A DNA stretch of 12,109 nt from UBA3871 sp002392265 (GTDB taxonomy: Bacteria; Bacillota; Clostridia; Peptostreptococcales; Anaerovoracaceae). This document shows positions 7,601-12,109 of this stretch, one piece after another. The notes beneath the pieces were generated by a model, which made no database searches, was not told the origin of the DNA, and worked only from the letters and a program-made list of their open reading frames with translations. Made by a program: the position numbers and the translations under genes. The first letter of the stretch is position 1, and each line of letters opens with the position of its first letter. The DNA lies in assembly GCA_946614255.1 (NCBI GenBank), contig CAMOGS010000058.1, forward strand, positions 1 to 12,109. Reading direction: 5' to 3'.

Positions 7601-8512
7601 CCGAGAGTAGAAGAGCTTTTCGAAGCGCGTAAGCCAAAGGGTCTTGCTGAAATCTGCGAGGCTGACGGTGTTGTAACGGCTATCGAAGCTCGTCCTGACA
7701 ACAAGACCGAAATCAGAGTAAACGGCGAAGAAGGCGAACGTGTATACATCGTTCCTTACGGTGCACGCCTCAATGTAAAGGAAGGCGACAACGTTTGGAA
7801 GGGCGGAAACATCACAAAGGGCCCTCTGAACCCGAACGATATCTTAAGATTAAACGGCGTAGAAGGCGTATACCAGTACCTCATCAAGGAAGTACAGCGT
7901 GTATACAAGAATCAGGGTGTAGATATCAACGACAAGCACGTTGAAGTTATCGTATCCCAGATGCTTTCAAAGCTCCGCATCGAGGACGCAGGCGATACAA
8001 ACCTCCTGCCGGGCGGACTTTACAGCAAGTACGAGATTGACGAAGCAAACGAAGCAGCAGTTGCCGGCGGCGGTGAGCCTTGCCAGGCAAAGCGCGTGCT
8101 CCTCGGTATCACAAAGGCTTCACTTGCTACAAACTCCTTCTTGTCGGCAGCATCCTTCCAGGAAACTACAAGAGTCCTCACCGATGCAGCCATCAAGGGT
8201 AAGACCGACCACTTACTTGGCCTCAAGGAGAACGTCATCATCGGTAAGCTGATTCCTGCCGGCACAGGCATGAAGAGATATCGCAACATCAAGCTTGACT
8301 ACGGTGTAAACGAAGAGATTATGCTCGAGTACGAACGCCGCAAGGAGCTTGCAGCAATCGTTGCCGCACAGCAGGCTGCAGCCGAAAAGGCCGCGAGAAG
8401 CATGGAAGACGGCGATAACGACGATATCACAGAAGTTGCAGGCATGGCAGAGGACTATGAAGAAACCGCTATGATGCACATCACCGAGCTCGGTGACGAA
8501 GGCGACCTCTAA
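4676..8512 (+). CDS. rpoC: DNA-directed RNA polymerase subunit beta-prime
   Basis: This is the beta-prime subunit, carrying the Mg2+-binding catalytic centre of RNA polymerase. It starts at TTG 4676; no other start codon is available in frame before the conserved NNFESIQISLASPEKI, and GGGGG at 4663-4667 is well spaced. Landmarks are the N-terminal zinc ribbon C70, C72, C85, C88; lid and rudder region with GKRVDYSGRSVIVVGP; catalytic NADFDGD with D467, D469, D471; F-loop around SGARGS; bridge helix from about residue 795 to 830; second zinc site C840, C914, C921, C924; trigger loop LTMRTFHTGG with M958, R959, H962. At 1278 residues it is about 80 longer than the B. subtilis protein, through a short N-terminal extension, a charged insertion near residues 523-562, and an Ala-rich then acidic C-terminal tail of about 50 residues. 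Odd residues are I824 and V828 in the bridge helix (normally R and D), H753 and G767 nearby. Frame is intact throughout. Confidence 0.99.
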   Translation: MNENIKAENATRIDNNFESIQISLASPEKILSWSHGEVTKPETINYRTLKPEPSGLFCERIFGPTKDWECHCGKLKKIHAKGKICDKCGVEITRAKVRRERMGHIALAAPVSHIWYFKGIPSRMGLVLDISPRNLEKVLYFAAYIVIQPGPTGFMPKEVISEQQYDEAVAEYGAWNEKDNPDGFKAAMGAEAVKELLSSIDLEALSEELRKNLKDSTGQKKIRIVRRLEVIEALRLSGNKPEWMIMDYIPVIPPDLRPMVQLDGGRFATSDLNDLYRRVINRNNRLARLLELAAPSIIIRNEKRMLQEAVDALIDNGRRGRAVTGPGSRPLKSLSDMLKGKQGRFRQNLLGKRVDYSGRSVIVVGPELKFYQCGLPKKMALELFKPFIMKKLVEEEYAHNIKSAKGMIEKVRPEVWDVLESVIKEHPVMLNRAPTLHRLGIQAFEPVLVEGKAIKLHPLVCTAFNADFDGDQMAVHVPLTAEAQAEARFLMLSVNNILAPKDGSPITTPTQDMILGSYYLTHPGICRKVDENGNVRERLDEISDEKKNRAEGYERVHQKGDGKVFTDFNEMMMAYQTHEVELHSRVKVRCYAGPDDKRGKLVQSTVGRFIFNQEIPQDLGYVDRSIDPYSLEVDFLCDKKKLGQIIGKCYAAHANTGTVLMLDHIKSMGYHYSTIAAITISISDMEIPQQKAEIIAEAEQQVDKYEKAYKMGLMSNGERYQKVIDIWNHATDQVADALMDSLGTLNNLFIMAHSGARGSKNQIKQVGGMRGLMANAAGKTVEIPIKANFREGLSILEYFISSNGARKGLADTALRTADSGYLTIRLVVVSHNVIVREFDCGTDEGIEVRAFTDGKEVIEPLKERVEGRTSLADIYDPNTGELIVEQNEEISKEAAKKIEDAGIDAVAIRSVMTCHSKTGICAKCYGRNLATGESVNIGEAVGITAAQSIGEPGTQLTMRTFHTGGVAGSDITQGLPRVEELFEARKPKGLAEICEADGVVTAIEARPDNKTEIRVNGEEGERVYIVPYGARLNVKEGDNVWKGGNITKGPLNPNDILRLNGVEGVYQYLIKEVQRVYKNQGVDINDKHVEVIVSQMLSKLRIEDAGDTNLLPGGLYSKYEIDEANEAAVAGGGEPCQAKRVLLGITKASLATNSFLSAASFQETTRVLTDAAIKGKTDHLLGLKENVIIGKLIPAGTGMKRYRNIKLDYGVNEEIMLEYERRKELAAIVAAQQAAAEKAARSMEDGDNDDITEVAGMAEDYEETAMMHITELGDEGDL

Positions 8513-8528
8513 AAGTCATCTAAAAATT

Positions 8529-8568
8529 AACCCGGATGTTAGAAAATCATTGACATCCGGGTTTCTTT
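8529..8568 (+). terminator. Intrinsic terminator after rpoC
   Basis: AACCCGGATGT (8529-8539) pairs perfectly with ACATCCGGGTT (8553-8563), an 11-bp stem with a 13-nt loop, followed by a U-rich stretch (TTTCTTT, 8562-8568). It lies 16 bp after the rpoC stop and should end the rpoBC transcript. Its descending arm shares bases with the -35 box of the rpsL promoter. Confidence 0.92.
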
Positions 8569-8578
8569 ATGTTAGAAT
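8550..8578 (+). promoter_or_regulatory. Near-consensus sigma-A promoter for the str operon
   Basis: TTGACA at 8550-8555 is a perfect -35 box. TAGAAT at 8573-8578 matches five of six bases of the -10 consensus, the spacer is exactly 17 bp, and TG at 8570-8571 adds an extended -10 element. Expected transcription start is near 8585, giving an rpsL leader of about 77 nt. The -35 box lies inside the loop and descending arm of the rpoC terminator. It probably drives rpsL-rpsG-fusA-tuf strongly. Confidence 0.9.
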
Positions 8579-8585
8579 GATTTGC

Positions 8586-8610
8586 GTATGTGGCTCACAT
8601 GCTAATTTTT
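8586..8610 (+). promoter_or_regulatory. Small hairpin plus U-run in the rpsL leader
   Basis: Bases 8586-8592 can pair with 8596-8602 (seven pairs, one G-U, three-base loop), followed by TAATTTTT to 8610. It sits at the predicted transcript 5' end and resembles a weak attenuator or a 5'-end stabilising hairpin. The stem is short and partly A-T, so this is a tentative call. Confidence 0.3.
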
Positions 8611-8661
8611 GCGTGTGAAAAGCGCATATGAAATATTATTTCTTGAAGAAAGGAGAAACAA

Positions 8662-9078
8662 ATGCCTACTATCAATCAATTAGTACGCGAAGGCAGAACA
8701 ACGACTGAAAAGAAGTCCACTGCTCCTGCTCTTTTAAAGGGAATGAACTCCATCAAGAGAGTTCCTACAGATGTACATTCACCACAGAAGAGAGGCGTAT
8801 GCACTTCCGTAAAGACCGTTACACCTAAGAAGCCTAATTCAGCTCTTAGAAAGGTAGCCAGAGTTCGTCTGACTAACGGTATCGAAGTTACTGCTTACAT
8901 CCCTGGTATCGGTCACAACCTCCAGGAGCACAGCGTTGTACTTATCAGAGGCGGCAGAGTTAAGGACCTCCCTGGTGTAAGATATCACATCATCAGAGGC
9001 ACACTTGATACCGCAGGCGTGGCAAACAGAGGCCAGGCTCGTTCGAAGTACGGTGCAAAGAGACCTAAGAAAAAGTAG
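8662..9078 (+). CDS. rpsL: Ribosomal protein S12 (uS12)
   Basis: S12 lies at the decoding centre of the 30S subunit and affects translational accuracy. The protein is 138 residues, the length usual in Firmicutes. It includes the extra ~13 residues before QKRGVCTSV that distinguish these S12 proteins from the E. coli form. Key segments are PKKPNSALRKVARVRLTNG and GGRVKDLPGVRYH. The lysines corresponding to E. coli K43 and K88 (counting Met), here K56 and K101, are both present, so no classical streptomycin-resistance change is seen. The start is ATG 8662 with AAGGAG at 8650-8655. It is the first gene of the str operon, directly after rpoC. The small L7Ae-family gene often found between rpoC and rpsL in Firmicutes is absent. 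A 317-bp non-coding gap follows before rpsG. Confidence 0.99.
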   Translation: MPTINQLVREGRTTTEKKSTAPALLKGMNSIKRVPTDVHSPQKRGVCTSVKTVTPKKPNSALRKVARVRLTNGIEVTAYIPGIGHNLQEHSVVLIRGGRVKDLPGVRYHIIRGTLDTAGVANRGQARSKYGAKRPKKK

Positions 9079-9395
9079 GTCATTCGGTTAAAAAACAGAG
9101 CGCTTAATATACTATTTGATTGAATGGACGTTTATTTCAAACTATAGATTATTAAGGCGCCGCGGCCCCGCCCGATGGGGACGGCCCCATCTGACTGATG
9201 TGGGGTCGAGTACCGAAAGCTACTGTGCCGGCATCTCAAATTGCGGCCGGTTGCAGAGTAATCCGCCGATGTGGCAGGCTTACATGCCTTGCATGGCGGG
9301 GGAAGATATTGTGCAATTTGAATTAGTTATTTCAAGTATTAATTGCGCAGACGGCGTGTATTATGTATGCGCTGTTTAGCAAGGAGGGAAGAGAA
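9079..9395 (+). other. Non-coding rpsL-rpsG gap with a structured, GC-rich candidate leader RNA
   Basis: No credible gene lies in these 317 bp. A GC-rich block at about 9156-9302 (roughly 65% G+C by hand count) sits between A-T-rich flanks (about 24% before, 19% after). Upstream, 9100-9108 pairs with 9151-9160 (one bulged G), enclosing 9113-9119 with 9137-9144. In the block, hairpins form at 9182-9189/9201-9208, at 9209-9224 (GAAA loop, one mismatch), at 9228-9232/9246-9250, and at 9263-9276/9285-9299 with bulges. The loop of the 9228-9250 hairpin contains TCAAATTGC (9236-9244), fully complementary to GCAATTTGA (9313-9321), a possible pseudoknot. 9345-9349 can pair with 9368-9372 just before the rpsG ribosome binding site (AGGAGG, 9382-9387). 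It may regulate rpsG-fusA, with S7 an obvious candidate ligand because E. coli S7 represses its operon at this same gap. No known riboswitch family is recognised. Confidence 0.6.
9120..9148 (+). promoter_or_regulatory. Possible weak promoter upstream of the GC-rich leader
   Basis: TTGAAT (9120-9125) and TATAGA (9143-9148) each match four of six consensus bases and are separated by 17 bp. They lie in the A-T-rich stretch just before the GC-rich block. A start near 9155 would make that block the 5' end of an rpsG-fusA transcript. The match is modest and such pairs arise by chance in A-T-rich DNA. Confidence 0.3.
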
Positions 9396-9866
9396 GTGCC
9401 AAGAAAAGGTAATGTTCCAAAGAGAGAAGTACTTCCGGATCCTGTGTACGGCAGTGTTGCTGTAGCTAAGCTCATCAACAGCATCATGCTGGACGGTAAA
9501 AAGGGTACTGCACAGCAGATCGTTTACGGTGCTTTCGACATCATCGAAAAGCAGACCGGCGAGAACCCTGTGGAAGTTTTCGAAAAAGCAATGAACAACA
9601 TTATGCCTCAGGTTGAGGTAAAAGCAAGAAGAGTCGGTGGTGCTAACTATCAGGTTCCTGTAGAGGTAAGAGCTGATCGTAAGCAGACACTCGGTCTCAG
9701 ATGGCTTACAAAGTACACCAGACTCAGAGGCGAAAAGACTATGGCCGAGAGACTGGCTAAAGAGCTTATGGACGCATCAAACAATACAGGTGCATCCGTA
9801 AAGAAGAGAGAAGATACTCACAAGATGGCAGAAGCAAACAGAGCGTTTGCACACTACAGATTCTAA
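9396..9866 (+). CDS. rpsG: Ribosomal protein S7 (uS7)
   Basis: S7 is a primary 16S rRNA-binding protein that nucleates assembly of the 30S head and contacts the E-site tRNA. The protein is 156 residues, the standard length, running from PRKGNVPKREVLPDPVYGS to the characteristic ending ANRAFAHYRF. The exposed beta-hairpin (VEVKARRVGGANYQVPVEV) lies at about residues 73-91. The start is GTG 9396, chosen because AGGAGG at 9382-9387 is eight bases upstream. An in-frame ATG at 9363 lies upstream of that site and would add eleven residues not typical of S7. The gene follows an unusually long structured gap and is followed by fusA after 39 bp. In E. coli S7 represses its own operon by binding mRNA in the rpsL-rpsG gap. 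Whether that holds here is unknown, but a structured leader is in the matching place. Confidence 0.99.
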   Translation: MPRKGNVPKREVLPDPVYGSVAVAKLINSIMLDGKKGTAQQIVYGAFDIIEKQTGENPVEVFEKAMNNIMPQVEVKARRVGGANYQVPVEVRADRKQTLGLRWLTKYTRLRGEKTMAERLAKELMDASNNTGASVKKREDTHKMAEANRAFAHYRF

Positions 9867-9905
9867 TGAGTATACATATTATTGTAGGAGAGGAGGATAT
9901 AAAAA

Positions 9906-11969
9906 GTGCCTAGAAGTTTTCCACTTGAGAGAACAAGAAACATCGGCATCATGGCTCATATCGATGCCGGAAAGACAACAACTACAGAAAGAATTCTGTT
10001 CTACACCGGAAAAACTCACAAGATTGGTGAGACACATGACGGTGCAGCCACAATGGACTGGATGGAACAGGAACAGGAACGTGGTATCACTATAACCTCC
10101 GCAGCTACTACAGCACAATGGAAGAATAATAGGATTAACATTATCGATACTCCGGGACATGTGGACTTTACTGTAGAAGTAGAAAGATCACTCAGAGTCC
10201 TCGACGGAGCAGTAACAGTACTTTGCGCTAAAGGCGGCGTTGAGCCTCAGTCCGAAACCGTATGGCGTCAGGCCGAAAAGTACGGTGTACCAAGGATCGT
10301 ATTCGTTAATAAGATGGATATCATGGGGGCTGACTTCTTTAGAGTAGTCGGTATGATAAAGGACAGATTAAAGGCAAACGCTGTACCTATCCAATTGCCA
10401 ATCGGTGCTGAAGACACATTCGTGGGGATTGTCGATTTAGTAGAGATGAAAGCGGAAGTTTATAAAGACGACCTCGGAAAGCAGATCGAGATCGTTGAGA
10501 TTCCTGATGATATGAAAGAGCTTGCTCAGGAATGGCACGAGAAAATGATCGAGTCTGTTGCAGAGCAGGACGAAGAGCTTACTATGAAATTCCTGGAGGG
10601 CGAAGAGCTCACCATCGATGAAATCAAGAAGACCATTCGTAAGGCTACTATCGCAGGAGAAATGGTACCGGTACTTTGCGGTTCCGCGTACAAGAACAAG
10701 GGCGTTCAGATGTTGCTTGATGCAGTAGTTGATTTTATGCCTTCACCGCTGGATATTCCTGCTATCAAGGGTACTCTCCCGGGCAGTGAAGAAACCGAAG
10801 AGAGACCTGCAAACGATAATGGTCCGTTCGCAGCACTTGCGTTCAAGATCATGGCAGACCCGTTCGTTGGAAAGCTTGCATTCTTCAGAGTTTATTCCGG
10901 ACAGCTGGAAAGCGGTTCATATGTATACAACTCCGTAAAGGGCAAGAAAGAAAGAATCGGTCGTATCCTTCAGATGCACGCAAATCATCGTGAAGAAATC
11001 GATCATGTATATTCCGGCGACATTGCAGCTGCAGTAGGTCTGAAGGACACAACAACAGGCGATACTCTCTGCGACGAGAAAAAGCCTATTATACTCGAAT
11101 CCATGGAATTCCCTGAGCCTGTAATTGAAATTGCCATCGAGCCAAAGACAAAGGCAGGTCAGGAAAAGATGGGCATAGCACTTGCAAAGCTTGCAGAAGA
11201 AGACCCAACATTCAAGACTTATACGAATGAAGAGACCGGCCAGACCATCATCGCCGGCATGGGCGAGCTTCACCTTGAAATCATCGTCGACAGACTGATG
11301 AGGGAGTTCAAGGTAGAGGCAAATGTAGGTAAGCCGCAGGTATCTTACAAAGAAACTCTTACCGGCACAGCAGATGTGGATAACAAGTACGCAAAGCAGT
11401 CGGGTGGTCGTGGTCAGTACGGTCACGTAAAAATCAAGGTTTATCCTCGTCAGCCGGGAGAAGGTTTCGAGTTCAAGAACTCAATCGTTGGTGGTGCTAT
11501 TCCAAAGGAATACATCCCGAAGATCGAAGAAGGTATCAAGGAAGCAATGGACAACGGTCCGATTGCAGGATATCAGGTAGTGGATATCGGCGTAGAGCTC
11601 TACGACGGTTCCTACCACGAAGTCGACTCATCAGAAATGGCATTCAAGATTGCCGCTTCAATGGCATTCAGAGAAGCAGCTAAAAAGGCCAGCCCTGTTC
11701 TGCTCGAACCTGTATTCAAGGTTGAAGTTACAGTTCCTGAAGAGTATATGGGCGATGTAATCGGCGATCTCAGTTCCAGACGCGGTCGCATCGAAGGTTC
11801 AGATATGAACAACGGTGCAGTGGCAGTTCGTGCTATGGTTCCGCTCGCAGAAATGTTCGGATATGCAACAGACCTCCGTTCAAAGACACAGGGTCGCGGC
11901 GTATACGTAATGCAGATGGACCACTTCGAAAAACTGCCTGACAATCTGGTAGAAAAAATCAACAAATAA
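9906..11969 (+). CDS. fusA: Elongation factor G
   Basis: EF-G is the GTPase that drives tRNA-mRNA translocation and, with ribosome recycling factor, splits ribosomes after termination. The protein is 687 residues, a normal length. The start is GTG 9906 with AGGAGG at 9891-9896, nine bases upstream. The GTPase motifs are all present: G1 AHIDAGKT (17-24), switch I with RGIT (59-62), G3 DTPGH (81-85) with the catalytic H85, G4 NKMD (135-138) and G5 GSA (259-261). Domain II follows at about 290-400, domain III carries GMGELHLEIIVDRL, domain IV begins around KPQVSYKE and includes GGRGQYGHVKI, and domain V holds PEEYMGDVIGDLSSRRGRI. All five domains look complete, as expected for the housekeeping copy in the str operon. 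tuf follows after 28 bp with no terminator between, indicating co-transcription. Confidence 0.99.
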   Translation: MPRSFPLERTRNIGIMAHIDAGKTTTTERILFYTGKTHKIGETHDGAATMDWMEQEQERGITITSAATTAQWKNNRINIIDTPGHVDFTVEVERSLRVLDGAVTVLCAKGGVEPQSETVWRQAEKYGVPRIVFVNKMDIMGADFFRVVGMIKDRLKANAVPIQLPIGAEDTFVGIVDLVEMKAEVYKDDLGKQIEIVEIPDDMKELAQEWHEKMIESVAEQDEELTMKFLEGEELTIDEIKKTIRKATIAGEMVPVLCGSAYKNKGVQMLLDAVVDFMPSPLDIPAIKGTLPGSEETEERPANDNGPFAALAFKIMADPFVGKLAFFRVYSGQLESGSYVYNSVKGKKERIGRILQMHANHREEIDHVYSGDIAAAVGLKDTTTGDTLCDEKKPIILESMEFPEPVIEIAIEPKTKAGQEKMGIALAKLAEEDPTFKTYTNEETGQTIIAGMGELHLEIIVDRLMREFKVEANVGKPQVSYKETLTGTADVDNKYAKQSGGRGQYGHVKIKVYPRQPGEGFEFKNSIVGGAIPKEYIPKIEEGIKEAMDNGPIAGYQVVDIGVELYDGSYHEVDSSEMAFKIAASMAFREAAKKASPVLLEPVFKVEVTVPEEYMGDVIGDLSSRRGRIEGSDMNNGAVAVRAMVPLAEMFGYATDLRSKTQGRGVYVMQMDHFEKLPDNLVEKINK

Positions 11970-11997
11970 CTCATAGTATATACAAGGAGAAAAGAAA

Positions 11998-12109
11998 ATG
12001 GCAAAAGCTAAGTTTGAAAGAACCAAGCCGCATATTAATATCGGTACAATCGGTCACGTAGACCACGGTAAGACAACTCTTACAGCAGCTATCACAAAGA
12101 CTCTTTATC
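11998..12109 (+). CDS. tuf: Elongation factor Tu, N-terminal part
   Basis: These are the first 37 codons of the GTPase that delivers aminoacyl-tRNA to the ribosome. The start is ATG 11998 with AAGGAG at 11984-11989. The visible protein, MAKAKFERTKPHINIGTIG followed by HVDHGKTTLTAAITKTLY, contains the complete G1/P-loop GHVDHGKT at residues 19-26. The window ends inside the codon after Y37, so the rest (about 360 residues) is missing. It is the distal member of the str operon, 28 bp after fusA. Confidence 0.98.
   Translation, partial: MAKAKFERTKPHINIGTIGHVDHGKTTLTAAITKTLY

Noticed and set aside
9256..9290. AGTAATCCG resembles a 16S rRNA stretch in the S7-binding region
   Set aside because: Only about seven bases match consecutively, which is expected by chance. 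S7 mimicry would need structural evidence.
9228..9320. Group I intron core (CAAATTGCGG resembles the P element, AAGATATTG resembles S)
   Set aside because: The Q and R elements are not in the required order, P7 cannot be formed properly, and the piece is not inside a gene and is too short for a full core.
9116..9379. Stop-free frame of 87 codons beginning TTG across the rpsL-rpsG gap
   Set aside because: It has no Shine-Dalgarno sequence, a rare start codon, composition that jumps from A-T-rich to GC-rich and back, and a protein resembling nothing I know. It overlaps the inverted repeats, which explain the region better.
9363..9395. Upstream in-frame ATG for rpsG
   Set aside because: It precedes the strong AGGAGG that serves GTG 9396 and would make an atypical N-terminus.

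Overview
The window is a housekeeping locus of a low-to-mid-GC Gram-positive bacterium, most likely a member of the Clostridia. The gene order is rplJ-rplL-rpoB-rpoC-rpsL-rpsG-fusA-tuf, all on the + strand. The placement is inferred from Firmicutes-type protein sequences (the 138-residue S12 with an N-terminal insertion, rpoB and rpoC sequences close to those of Bacillus and Clostridium), from strong AGGAGG-type ribosome binding sites, and from TTG and GTG start codons. Family or genus cannot be fixed by eye. The first gene (rplJ) and the last gene (tuf) are cut by the window edges.

Layout. Positions 1-741 hold the end of L10 and complete L7/L12, the two partners of the ribosomal stalk. A strong intrinsic terminator (788-818) and a sigma-A-type promoter (839-867) then separate the stalk genes from rpoB (954-4652) and rpoC (4676-8512), the two catalytic subunits of RNA polymerase. 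rpoC starts at TTG inside a small hairpin that also covers its Shine-Dalgarno sequence. A second strong terminator follows rpoC. The -35 box of a near-consensus promoter is built into that terminator's descending arm, and this promoter starts the translation-factor module: rpsL (S12), rpsG (S7), fusA (EF-G) and tuf (EF-Tu). The cluster is therefore divided into three units (stalk proteins, polymerase, str operon). Each later unit has its own promoter plus whatever reads through from upstream.

Most unusual points. (1) The rpsL-rpsG gap is 317 bp. It holds a sharply bounded GC-rich block (about 65% G+C by hand count between flanks of about 20-24%) with several strong hairpins, a possible 9-bp pseudoknot and competing pairings leading down to the rpsG ribosome binding site. 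I recognise no known RNA family in it. It is the best candidate here for an undescribed cis-regulatory RNA. (2) The deduced beta-prime subunit carries unexpected residues in the bridge helix and the neighbouring F-loop, including Ile at a position that is Arg in bacterial and eukaryotic enzymes. This is either a real lineage-specific change or a local sequence error. (3) The promoter-terminator overlap between rpoC and rpsL is compact and near-consensus. The remaining genes look ordinary, intact and of normal length, and I see no mobile element, CRISPR array, tRNA or rRNA.
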